54,059 nucleotides of DNA from Bacillota bacterium (lineage in GTDB: Bacteria > Bacillota > Bacilli > Alicyclobacillales > SLC66), in assembly GCA_021828865.1 (NCBI GenBank), contig JAJZCW010000023.1, forward strand, positions 1-54,059, read 5' to 3'. Of the stretch, positions 32,710 to 40,150 are shown piece after piece (positions within the stretch are counted from its first letter, which is position 1; each line of letters opens with the position of its first letter). A program made the translations under genes and the position numbers. Under the pieces are notes generated by a model. That model saw only the letters and a list, made by a program, of their open reading frames with translations. It did not search any database and was not told the DNA's origin.

Positions 32710-32747
32710 GTGCATCCCTCCTCTATCTTGCAAGAAGGAGGTGGGAA
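32710..32747 (-). promoter_or_regulatory. UUCCCAC / SD-sequestering leader inside an upstream gene
   Basis: Minus sense: TTCCCAC (32747-32741) directly joined to CCTCCT, TCTT, GC, AAGA, TAG, AGGAGG, then ATG. Two stacked stems of 6 and 4 pairs. The upstream zinc-finger gene reads through TTCCCAC and stops at the TAG inside the hairpin. Confidence 0.82.
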
Positions 32748-32941
32748 GATTGATCCGCGTCGAGCGCCATTTGCTCTTCGCACGTAGCACAAATGGATGT
32801 GGTGACGAACTTAAACCCCTGTTCCCGCTCACACCGCGCGCAAATGTGGCGAAGACCTTGATGCCGCCAGTGATTGATTAAATCGACCGAGACGTATATG
32901 GACGCTCCGTCGATAAAGAAGTCAGATGGACTTTTAGACAT
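32723..32941 (-). CDS. Small zinc-finger protein
   Basis: 72 residues from ATG 32941. Two Cys pairs, CARCER and CATCEEQ, about 19 residues apart, form a likely zinc site. The N-terminal half (FFIDGASIYVSVDLINHW) is strand/helix. The last residues (S-S-H-L-L-L-A-R) are encoded by the TTCCCAC leader of the NERD gene. Function unknown; may bind nucleic acid or a partner protein. Confidence 0.65.
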   Translation of the reverse strand: MSKSPSDFFIDGASIYVSVDLINHWRHQGLRHICARCEREQGFKFVTTSICATCEEQMALDADQSSHLLLAR

Positions 32942-32981
32942 AGAAAAACCCCCTTCCAATTACAGAAGGAGGCCATTGGAA
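32942..32981 (-). promoter_or_regulatory. Leader hairpin with variant box (TTCCAAT)
   Basis: Minus sense: TTCCAAT (32981-32975), CCTCCTTC, loop, GAAGGGGG, TTTTTCT, ATG. Eight pairs with one U-G. The 115 bases between it and the TadB stop hold no gene that I can see. Confidence 0.72.
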
Positions 32982-33097
32982 ATTATTATGCGGCTGTTTC
33001 AAGCGTCCAGACCGCTCACGCACCTATGCCACACCGTGCCTCGCCCAGCCTAATCCCACCAAGCCAGACCGAACCCTAGTCTGCCGGACCAAATAAA

Positions 33098-33946
33098 TTA
33101 AATATTCGGCTTCGCTGATGCCGTACGCCGAGCAAAAAGAATGATCATGACGTAACCAGAAAGCCCAAGTCCAAAAATCAGATTCCCCTCGAAATTGCCG
33201 GTCAAATAAGCATTTATCGCCCTAGCAAACATCGCATAAAGTGCAATCGGAGCCATCGAAATGGCCAGAAGCAGTTTCATCGCTTCATCGCGTTGTAATC
33301 GCATTGCACGCTCATAACGCTTTTTGTTTGCCAATTCGTCCAACACCTCATGCATGTATGCATCCAAATTCGTCGCCTGCTCATAATTTGCGATGATCCC
33401 GTTTATAACATAGGAGAAATACTTGCTTGGTGTCGCATCGGCCGTATACCGTAACCAGTCGACGACTGAAAACTGCCCAGATTCGACCTGCGCCTTCCCC
33501 TTTTCGAACACGCTGACGATGGGACCCTCGACTTCATCGCCCACTTCACGCACCCACTGCTCAACGGTTGCCCCGGCCTCAAACACCCCGGCGCCGTATT
33601 CAAGCGCCTGCACCACGCCCTCTTCATATCGATCCATCCACCGCTCTTTCCACATCTCCGAGACGAGGTACGGCAATACACCGCCAATGACTGCTCCGAT
33701 AAACGGCGTGGCGTGCATCCAAGTGACGGTGATATAGACACCAACGGCCACCGACCCGATCGTGATATACGTCAGGCGGCGCTTGGCCGTAAAGAGATTC
33801 TGAATAGCTTGCGTCCCTTTTCCGCGTTTCCGGCGTTGTCCCATCCGCCTGCGGACTCGATTGTAGGGCACCTGTTTGAAGTGCTCCCAGGTGAGATTGG
33901 CCACGATCAACAGCGCTGGAATCAACACATAGAACAACAGTATCAT
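33098..33946 (-). CDS. tadB: TadB-like platform protein (T2SF domain)
   Basis: 282 residues from ATG 33946, overlapping the TadA stop as ATGA. N-terminal membrane helix (about 2-18), a second pair (about 60-95), and two C-terminal helices (about 225-272). The cytoplasmic T2SF part spans about 110-215 (YEEGVVQALEYGAGVFEAGA ... LDELANKKRYERAMRLQRDE). With TadC it would make the inner-membrane platform driven by TadA. Confidence 0.8.
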   Translation of the reverse strand: MILLFYVLIPALLIVANLTWEHFKQVPYNRVRRRMGQRRKRGKGTQAIQNLFTAKRRLTYITIGSVAVGVYITVTWMHATPFIGAVIGGVLPYLVSEMWKERWMDRYEEGVVQALEYGAGVFEAGATVEQWVREVGDEVEGPIVSVFEKGKAQVESGQFSVVDWLRYTADATPSKYFSYVINGIIANYEQATNLDAYMHEVLDELANKKRYERAMRLQRDEAMKLLLAISMAPIALYAMFARAINAYLTGNFEGNLIFGLGLSGYVMIILFARRTASAKPNI

Positions 33947-36453
33947 TGCTGCGTCCACCCCCAGTTTTCTGGAATCGGAATCCCTGCGTCAAACATCTCC
34001 TCAACAAATTCATCGGTAGGACCGCTAAACTCGAAATATCCGGCGACAGAACCGTCCTCGTTGATGCCGACCTGGTGAAATCGCATGACGGTGTGAAGCG
34101 TTTGATCGGGACGCAGTTCTACCACTTCATCGATAAATCGTGAAATCCCATCCGAGCGCTTAAACGCATCGGCATGGACGATGGTATGGACGCGTCGAAA
34201 AATAATGTCCTTAACCATTTCGCGCGGCGGATGGGAACTATGATTGGCCGCGAAATTGATTAACACGTCGATCGCGTCTAGACAAGAGTTGGAGTGGATC
34301 GTGGTCGAGCTTCCGTCCTGGCCTGCTTGTATTGCTCGCAGAAATGTGTATGCCAAGGTGTCCCGCAATTCAGCAATGAAAATTCTATCAGGGTACATTC
34401 TGAGCGCCGCTTTCACAGCATCTGCAAGATCAAACACGCCCTCGCGCTGTACAACACGGATGACGTGAGTATCATTTTGCGGTTGTAGCTCTTGTGCTTC
34501 CTCTAAGACAATAAGCACAGTCCCGCTAGGAGTTTCGGCGGTTAAGGCATTCGCAAGTGTCGATTTACCGGAATTGTGATGGACAAGAAACTGCCCATCC
34601 AAGTAAAGGTGATCGCCGTCTACTTCCCATCCGAAATACTCGCCATAACCTATAGGTTCCACAGTGAACCCTGTTACTTGTAAATCTTTTTTTTGCCTTC
34701 GTGGTGTTCCTTTTTTCCTTTCGACCCTAGTAGGTATGAGATTGTGTTCTCCTGTAATAAAAATCCTATAATAATCGCCACTAAATTTTGAGCCATCCTT
34801 TCTTGTAAAGCCTTTTGAAACTTTGCTAATGTTCGCTGAATATCCAAGGCTACGGCAAATGAACTGAACATCTTTTGCCAATTCAAAAGATTTTGTGATG
34901 TAATCAAAACCGGCACCTGTCCAACTACCATCAGTATCCAGAATCCCAGCTAGTAATTCTAGTCGCTGTTTTCGTGATCCTGTTTTATAAATTTGAGGAA
35001 TAAATTTATCCCCTGCATGTGTGCCGTAAAGATCTAACGCCTTTAAGTCATGGATTAAATTATTTTTGTGATGTTCGCCCTTGGTATCAGAAGCAACACA
35101 TAAGTTGACAGAGGTTCCTTCTCCTACTTTTCTTATGTGCAAACCTCTATTTTTTGCTTCTTGATAAACACGTTGAACAATCTCTTTTTCAGGTGTACAT
35201 ACAGCCACATGATGATTTCCTATGCAACCATCACCTAGCAGTACACCCAGAAAATACGGATCGATGATCAAGTCCTTTTCAGGAAACTTTACATTTGCAC
35301 GCCACAATTTGTGAATATGCTTAAATTTCTTGCTTTGCTTTTGGTAATCTGACACCGTTATGGTCTTAAATTGTCTTTGCTCTCCTGCTTGCCGTGGCGT
35401 CGATTTCAACGCCAAAGCGTGTCCCTCATTCACTATGAACGGTTCGCCTCTATGTGGGGTTACGCGCACCATTCGATCTACACCTTGATGCAGATTAATT
35501 ACCGTGCGCGGCGTGTTGTCTGGCCCCATTAGTCGGTCTCCAACCCGTACATCCGCCGCACGTTTGATACAGCCGTCATACATCAAAATCGGCGCATCGG
35601 CATCATGACATCCGGTCCCCCCGCTGATCAGGTGATTCTTCGCCATTCTCGTCATGAGACGCAGATAGTCCATCGTTGCCGGATCAATTGACTTACTATC
35701 ATAAGGGAAATAAAGAGTTTTGCGCTGATACTCTCGCCGCACTTGACGTAAATTCGGAAACTTCGGCAGTTCCGTTTGTGCTTGTGATTGCGATGTTAAA
35801 TCTTGTGATGTAAAAGCCTTGACGAACCTCCGCATCGTGATAATGACGCACGGTACAAATTTGTATTCCCCCTTGCGGAACACGGAGTATCCTGATACTC
35901 CACTGATGACATGCATTCTTTCTCCAGAAGGAAAAACCGCGTCCATTGACACCTTCGACGCATCGTAATGCTGTCCGAATTGCGCCAGGTGGCGATTCAA
36001 CCAGGTCATGGCATGTCCGTAGTTACGAAACCCCGGCCTTTTGTAAATTTGCCGACCTTCTCGTGAGGCATAGGTGATGATCTGCTCCTCACGACTGTCA
36101 TACGGCACAAACACCTGCATGTCGCTGATCTCTTTGTTCTTCCACAGATTTTCTAACGGTCCCATGCTGAACATGTCATCCAGGATCGAATTGACGATTT
36201 CGCGATGTGCTTTCGCGGGAATTTCCTTGTGTGCGGCCACGATGTTTGTCAACTGGGCGTCCCTCATGGCACGGCTGGCTTCGACTTGTACGGATTCCTT
36301 GTTCGCGATCTCCTGAAACTCCTTGAGTACAATCTCCTGCCACTGGAACAGTTCGTTATCGGTCATATTCGATTTGTTGAGTTCGGCCCAAGCATCTTGA
36401 CTAAGGCTCCATAAATCGGCATCTAATGAATTCTTATCGTCGGTATCAGACAT
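33943..36453 (-). CDS. tadA: TadA/CpaF-type secretion ATPase with intein
   Basis: 836 residues before splicing, 490 after. The ATPase N-terminal domain spans 1-270. The P-loop is split: NHLISGGTG (residue 281), intein (282-627), then SGKSTLANAL. Later motifs are intact: Asp-box VLIVLEEAQELQ, Walker B-like DRIFIAELRD and His-box TTIHSNS. So the enzyme should work only after splicing. It belongs to the VirB11/TadA family and powers a Tad-type pilus or related transfer apparatus. ATG follows AAGGAGG in a leader; TadB is coupled by ATGA. Confidence 0.9.
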   Translation of the reverse strand: MSDTDDKNSLDADLWSLSQDAWAELNKSNMTDNELFQWQEIVLKEFQEIANKESVQVEASRAMRDAQLTNIVAAHKEIPAKAHREIVNSILDDMFSMGPLENLWKNKEISDMQVFVPYDSREEQIITYASREGRQIYKRPGFRNYGHAMTWLNRHLAQFGQHYDASKVSMDAVFPSGERMHVISGVSGYSVFRKGEYKFVPCVIITMRRFVKAFTSQDLTSQSQAQTELPKFPNLRQVRREYQRKTLYFPYDSKSIDPATMDYLRLMTRMAKNHLISGGTGCHDADAPILMYDGCIKRAADVRVGDRLMGPDNTPRTVINLHQGVDRMVRVTPHRGEPFIVNEGHALALKSTPRQAGEQRQFKTITVSDYQKQSKKFKHIHKLWRANVKFPEKDLIIDPYFLGVLLGDGCIGNHHVAVCTPEKEIVQRVYQEAKNRGLHIRKVGEGTSVNLCVASDTKGEHHKNNLIHDLKALDLYGTHAGDKFIPQIYKTGSRKQRLELLAGILDTDGSWTGAGFDYITKSFELAKDVQFICRSLGYSANISKVSKGFTRKDGSKFSGDYYRIFITGEHNLIPTRVERKKGTPRRQKKDLQVTGFTVEPIGYGEYFGWEVDGDHLYLDGQFLVHHNSGKSTLANALTAETPSGTVLIVLEEAQELQPQNDTHVIRVVQREGVFDLADAVKAALRMYPDRIFIAELRDTLAYTFLRAIQAGQDGSSTTIHSNSCLDAIDVLINFAANHSSHPPREMVKDIIFRRVHTIVHADAFKRSDGISRFIDEVVELRPDQTLHTVMRFHQVGINEDGSVAGYFEFSGPTDEFVEEMFDAGIPIPENWGWTQQ
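34573..35610 (-). mobile_element. Intein with LAGLIDADG endonuclease in the TadA P-loop
   Basis: 346 residues. It starts at Cys (CHDADAPILMYDG, block A). Block B has VNEGHALAL with its histidine. Two LAGLIDADG-type motifs (YFLGVLLGDGCIG and LELLAGILDTDGSW) give the homing endonuclease. Blocks F/G read YFGWEVDGDHLYLDGQFLVH then H-N, with Ser as the +1 residue of the host. All residues needed for splicing seem present. It interrupts G-x-x-G/SGKST, so the unspliced ATPase cannot bind nucleotide. Confidence 0.92.
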
Positions 36454-36492
36454 AAAAAAACCTCCTTACAAAGTAAGAGGCACCGGTGGGAA
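36454..36492 (-). promoter_or_regulatory. UUCCCAC / SD-sequestering leader hairpin (tadA)
   Basis: Minus sense: TTCCCAC (36492-36486), CCTCTTAC, loop TTT, GTAA, bulged G, GAGG, seven T, ATG. A short frame (36466-36513, 15 codons) ends with TAA inside the 3' arm. Confidence 0.8.
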
Positions 36493-36513
36493 ATTGGGGG
36501 CGGGTTGATTCAT
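36466..36513 (-). CDS. Possible 15-residue upstream peptide of tadA
   Basis: ATG at 36513 opens M-N-Q-P-A-P-N-F-P-P-V-P-L-T-L and stops (TAA, 36468-36466) within the tadA leader hairpin. The ribosome site (GGCGGG) is weak. The stop-in-hairpin position matches that of VirB4 before VirB6, which is the only reason to list it. Confidence 0.25.
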   Translation of the reverse strand: MNQPAPNFPPVPLTL

Positions 36514-36517
36514 ACGC

Positions 36518-36760
36518 TCAACCCGCCAAAAGCGTTAATTTTCCCGCAACGGAATCCCCCTCCTGCAAGAAATCGGCATAGTGGGAAAAATCAAAACCGC
36601 CATCCTCTCTCCCTTTGCGGCAGTAGATACGGCGGTTTTCAGCTTTCTTATTGGATACCACTTGCGTTTGCGGTTTTCGATGCCACTGTAATCGCAAGCC
36701 GGCGGGATCAGGTTTCCCTTCCCTAATTCGCTTGCGCCTTTGACGCGACGAATGACTCAT
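36518..36760 (-). CDS. Small basic hypothetical protein
   Basis: 80 residues from ATG 36760. It begins with MSHSSRQRRKRIREGKPDP, then a central KKAENRRIYCRKGRED. Not recognised; the very basic N-terminus suggests nucleic-acid or ribosome contact. It overlaps the decayed phosphatase frame by 38 bases. A TTCCCAC leader-like sequence is embedded in its second half (36556-36587), so its 3' part may be overprinted on a leader, or the frame may be fortuitous. Confidence 0.4.
   Translation of the reverse strand: MSHSSRQRRKRIREGKPDPAGLRLQWHRKPQTQVVSNKKAENRRIYCRKGREDGGFDFSHYADFLQEGDSVAGKLTLLAG
36556..36587 (-). promoter_or_regulatory. UUCCCAC leader-like sequence, start region unclear
   Basis: Minus sense: TTCCCAC (36587-36581), about 15 bases, GCAGGAGGGGG, ATTCCG, TTG opening a five-codon frame. 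The pairing arm is poor. It is the rightmost copy of the motif. Confidence 0.45.
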
Positions 36761-37290
36761 ATGCTTCACCTTCCCTGTTTAACAATACCTGAGTAGCAAA
36801 CAAATTGGCAATACGTTTTGCACTCGCATCAAAATTCTCGTGCTTCACCATCTCAAACTCGCCTGTATTCAGGCAAAACGCCCCAAGCACCAATTGATTG
36901 GCCGTCCCAATATCCACAAACACAGCATCTTTTCGAAACACCGGTTTACCTACGCTACCGAGCCAAAAGGTCTCGTTGTGACCGACAACCAGACGCTTCC
37001 CCAGTCAGCTTTCGGGCGGGTTTATGCCAAACATGAACTCATCCCGAATCCAGATCACTTCGTGCGTCCGCTGCTTGTCGAAGGTTCTCGCCGGATGGAC
37101 GCCCGCATGCAAAATCATTCAATCCCCGACGATGATGGCATGGGGCAAGTCAGCAAAATATCCTAACCACGTCTCAGCCGAAATCCCGCGATCCATGAAC
37201 TGATTCAGCGTCAGGTCCATGCCGTTGGCACCAAGGCCGCCGCCGTAGTTGCGCCGAATCCATTCTTCGTTGAGGGTTTGTCCGTCACCG
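36723..37290 (-). pseudogene. Metallophosphatase pseudogene (PrpE/Ap4A-hydrolase type)
   Basis: A single frame carries the C-terminal half of a calcineurin-type phosphatase: LNEEWIRRNYGG, LGYFADLPHAIIV, HAGVHPARTF, VIWIRDEF, GKRLVVGHN and VFVDIGTANQLVLGAF. It is broken by two in-frame TGA codons (37121-37119 and 37007-37005). The N-terminal metal motifs (GDxHG, GDxxDRG) are missing; the frame is instead joined to an HD-domain gene in another frame. It is dead unless TGA were decoded, which other genes here argue against. Confidence 0.72.
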
Positions 37291-37632
37291 GACCACATCA
37301 TGCAGCAAGGCGACCACTTTCTCTTCGGTCTCTTCGACCATCGCGGCGACATTGACAGGATGCGCGATGTACGGGTGTCCCGCTTTGTCGATCTGACCAG
37401 CGTGCGCTTTCATCGCGATATTGAGGGCGAGAGCGAGTTCCTTGAGTTCTTCATACCATGCACGCATATTCGTCAACGACATTCCACCAGCGTTATAAAA
37501 CAACGAATAAGATTCCGGGCCATCATACCCCAACTCGTTATCAACCATGCCGCGAAACGAATACTCGCCTTCAAGACTTTGGTATATCTTCTCCATTACC
37601 CTAGCCGCTTGCTCAGCAGTTGGTTTCTCCAC
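37285..37632 (-). CDS. Truncated RelA/SpoT-type HD-domain protein
   Basis: 115 residues from GTG 37632, preceded by GGAGGG. The C-terminal part is the start of a RelA/SpoT-type HD hydrolase: AHAGQIDKAGHPYIAHPVNV, then VVALLHDVV. The next expected residues (E-D) and the rest of the domain are absent; a stop follows where the phosphatase remnant begins in another frame. So the protein has the first His and the HD pair but is probably inactive. Coupled to the double-HTH gene upstream. Confidence 0.62.
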   Translation of the reverse strand: MEKPTAEQAARVMEKIYQSLEGEYSFRGMVDNELGYDGPESYSLFYNAGGMSLTNMRAWYEELKELALALNIAMKAHAGQIDKAGHPYIAHPVNVAAMVEETEEKVVALLHDVVR

Positions 37633-37634
37633 GA

Positions 37635-38207
37635 CTACTTTCCCTCCTTCGCCCATGCTGCGCCCATCCTAAGCGCTGTCAAAATCCGCTCCATGGCCAG
37701 GTCGCTGCTGACGTCAATCTCCTCGCCGTCGATCACTACTGTGTCACTTTGCATCACGAGCGCAGTGAGATCCACGTACTCCTCGCGCTTCAACAGTAAA
37801 TCATTGACGTCAACCTGGTAAGCGGCAGCCAGCTTATTTAAGGTAATCATCGACACTGCTCTTCGCTTCCCATTCTCAATCAATGAAAGCGTCGACGGGT
37901 TGATGCCCGCGCGTTTCGCCGCCTCATTGACACTCCACTTTCGTGTAAATCGAACTTCACGAAGGGCCATCATGTCAACAACGGATTCCTTCCCTTTCTC
38001 TTCTGTCCCCTCCTCAGTCATAAACTCCTGTGGATCCACCCGAAACAGTTTGGCCAATCCCTCGACAATCACGTAGGACGGGCTCTTGACCCTGCCTTTC
38101 TCCATCAGTGAGATGTAGGGGATGGTCACCCCCACAAAATCCGCCACCTTCTTTAGCGTTAAGTGCTGCTCCTTGCGAAGTTTTGCTAAGAGCGCTGAAT
38201 TGAACAT
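37635..38207 (-). CDS. Double XRE-family HTH regulator
   Basis: 190 residues with two Cro/C1-type HTH domains in tandem: residues about 7-60 (LKKVADFVGVTIPYISLMEK) and about 80-135 (VNEAAKRAGINPSTLSLIEN). A C-terminal ~50 residues (VIDGEEIDVSSDLAMERIL) may mediate dimerisation. ATG at 38207 after AAAGGACG. First gene of the short run ending in the decayed HD/phosphatase genes. Confidence 0.85.
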   Translation of the reverse strand: MFNSALLAKLRKEQHLTLKKVADFVGVTIPYISLMEKGRVKSPSYVIVEGLAKLFRVDPQEFMTEEGTEEKGKESVVDMMALREVRFTRKWSVNEAAKRAGINPSTLSLIENGKRRAVSMITLNKLAAAYQVDVNDLLLKREEYVDLTALVMQSDTVVIDGEEIDVSSDLAMERILTALRMGAAWAKEGK

Positions 38208-38625
38208 TGGTTATCGTCCTTTCTAAGCTGGCTCATTACGTCGGTGCCCCATGTACGATCACAGGATATCGGCGATTTTCAATGTGCTGGCTGCCCATTC
38301 CCCCATTAATAGATATTTATAGATCGCGCGAGCACCTATTGTTTATATTATACTATTTAAAGTAATGATAATATGAGGTGTTTGTGGCTTTCACCTATAC
38401 CTCCAAAAAGGAGTTGCTCACATTACACATCTTAAAGTTAGATAAACATTTTTTTATGTATAGCAAAAAGATCACTTTTCAAAATTGATCATTTTGCTAA
38501 AATATAATAAGTTTCACTTACATTTTAACTTATGCGACTAATAGTCTCCCACCTCTAAGCGCAACTAAGGTGGTGGATATACGTCAATTCTCGAGTTAGA
38601 TTGATGATCGGGGGCCATCTCTATA
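38208..38625. other. Divergent intergenic region
   Basis: About 420 AT-rich bases between the double-HTH gene and the globin chemoreceptor. It holds AT-rich -10-like words (TATAAT near 38503) and one hairpin, CCACCT (38549-38554)/AGGTGG (38568-38573), reminiscent of an IS605-type end. No reading frame or RNA family recognised. Confidence 0.4.
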
Positions 38626-39921
38626 ATGATTAATGTTGCAAGTGAATATTTAGATTTTTTTTCACTCATTGGTTTAACAAATCAAGACTTAACTTTATTA
38701 CATCAATCTTCTGCTTTTTTTCATCAACATGCAGATTCTTCAACAGATCACTTCTATCAACTTTTGCAGAAAAATTCCTATTTGAAAAATATCGCGTTCC
38801 AGCATTCCTCCATTGAAGACCTAAAAAAAACACAAAAAGAGTATTTTTTGTCTCTCAGTTCAGACTCCATTGACAATTCCTATATTCAAAATCGACAAAT
38901 GATTGGGCGAGTACACGAGAGAATTCAAATCCCACAAAAATATTTAGTGATGATGATGGGGGCATATATTGATTACGTCGGAAAACTGATCAATGAATTA
39001 CCCACCGGCTTCTTTTCTGCTTTTATGAAACGAATCAAATTAGATGAAGTGTTAATGATTGAAGCTTATGAAGAAGCAGATCGACAAATGTTGCAAAAAC
39101 ATGCAGAGGTCAATTTATTAGACCAAACGATTAAAATGTCCCAAACTTTTGTAGAACTGTTTATGATCAAGCCAGCCATTTTAATCAGTGATGGAAAAAA
39201 GGTATTGCACTTTATTAAAAGCAAAGCATTGCCTGATTTGGAGTTCAAGGTGGGAGATCCACTACCTTCCGGTACGTCTACACAAAAGGCATTTGAGCAA
39301 AAAGAAATTGTTCGTGAGGAGCATGATGCTTCCACCCTCGGAGTACCTTATTTTGCTATATCCAGTCCGTTGATGCAAGACGATCAATGTATTGGCATCA
39401 TGACAGCCGTTGTCTCACTCGAGCAGGAAAATCTATTGAACCAAGCTTCCAAACGATTACATGATTTAGTGGAAACCATGAATTTATCCGCAAACGAAAT
39501 AGCTAATGGGTCTCAAAATGTGGCAGATCAACTTCAACAGATGGTAATTGCTGTGGAAACTGCTAAGCACCGAACTGATGATTCCGAGTCTCTGATACAA
39601 TTCGTCGAAGAAATATCAGCACAATCAAATTTATTGGGCTTAAATGCAGCCATTGAGTCTGCTCGAGCTGGTGAAATTGGGCGTGGATTTGGTGTGGTTT
39701 CAAATGAGATACGAAAAATGGCTCGTCAAAGCAAGGAGTATGCGAAACAAATAACAGAACAATTGCAGCTTGTCAGTTCATCCATAAATGAAATGAATAA
39801 CGGAATTCACACAATCGCGGCAACTACTGAACAGCATACTGGTTCCATTCAAGAATTGTCGGCTTCCTTTCATGATTTAGAAACCCTAGCTGATCAATTT
39901 TATGCTTTAGTAAATAAATAA
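38626..39921 (+). CDS. Globin-coupled soluble chemoreceptor (HemAT-like)
   Basis: 431 residues, no membrane segment. N-terminal protoglobin-type domain (about 1-165) with a proximal-His candidate in [22 protein letters not shown]-like middle domain (about 170-270; [31 protein letters not shown]) is shared with the other two soluble receptors. The C-terminal signalling part is short, with the tip motif [20 protein letters not shown]. It would sense oxygen or redox through haem and control CheA. Confidence 0.85.
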   Translation: MINVASEYLDFFSLIGLTNQDLTLLHQSSAFFHQHADSSTDHFYQLLQKNSYLKNIAFQHSSIEDLKKTQKEYFLSLSSDSIDNSYIQNRQMIGRVHERIQIPQKYLVMMMGAYIDYVGKLINELPTGFFSAFMKRIKLDEVLMIEAYEEADRQMLQKHAEVNLLDQTIKMSQTFVELFMIKPAILISDGKKVLHFIKSKALPDLEFKVGDPLPSGTSTQKAFEQKEIVREEHDASTLGVPYFAISSPLMQDDQCIGIMTAVVSLEQENLLNQASKRLHDLVETMNLSANEIANGSQNVADQLQQMVIAVETAKHRTDDSESLIQFVEEISAQSNLLGLNAAIESARAGEIGRGFGVVSNEIRKMARQSKEYAKQITEQLQLVSSSINEMNNGIHTIAATTEQHTGSIQELSASFHDLETLADQFYALVNK

Positions 39922-39929
39922 AATATATC

Positions 39930-40138
39930 TCATTATATTTTAAATAAAAAGAAATTGGAGCCGGAAAACGAACAAAGAATTTGGTGCCGTGGGTATCACT
40001 TTCTATGCTGATTTTGGCTTTATGCTTTTCAGCGATTCGATAACACGTGGTAATCCCTAATCCGGTTCCATTTTCTTTCGTTGTAAAAAAAGGGATCCCT
40101 ATTTTCTCTAAGTATTCTTTGGGATGCCGTTCTTTCAA
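39930..40138 (-). pseudogene. Histidine kinase fragment, C-terminal
   Basis: The frame encodes KEYLEKIGIPFFTTKENGTG, then LGITTCYRIAEKHKA and GTKFFVRFP, the F and G2 boxes of a HATPase domain. The N-box part lies at 41985-42342. An IS607-type element lies between the two pieces, and the C-terminus now runs on into sequence antisense to the chemoreceptor. It is a disrupted kinase. Confidence 0.78.
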
Positions 40139-40150
40139 ACTTACTCAAAT

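Noticed and set aside
7181..36492. Reading the leader hairpins as ordinary intrinsic terminators (stem plus T-run)
   Set aside because: They have GC stems and T-runs, but the 3' arm is an SD sequence at correct distance from a start codon in almost every case, and TTCCCAC is conserved upstream. The one true terminator of similar look (23112-23143) lacks both. Partial attenuation remains possible.
7181..36587. Reading the hairpins as integron-like attC or other cassette recombination sites
   Set aside because: No integrase, no GTTRRRY-type core and no insertion pattern is visible. The pairing to the start codon distance and the G-U bias point to RNA. Not fully excluded, since one strand of DNA could fold the same way.
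36723..37290. TGA decoded as an amino acid in the phosphatase frame
   Set aside because: TGA ends many other genes in the window, the N-terminal half of the enzyme is missing and a frame change is present, so decay is the simpler explanation.
38549..38573. CCACCT/AGGTGG hairpin before the globin receptor gene as a riboswitch or IS end
   Set aside because: Only six pairs, no matching partner end and no known motif around it.
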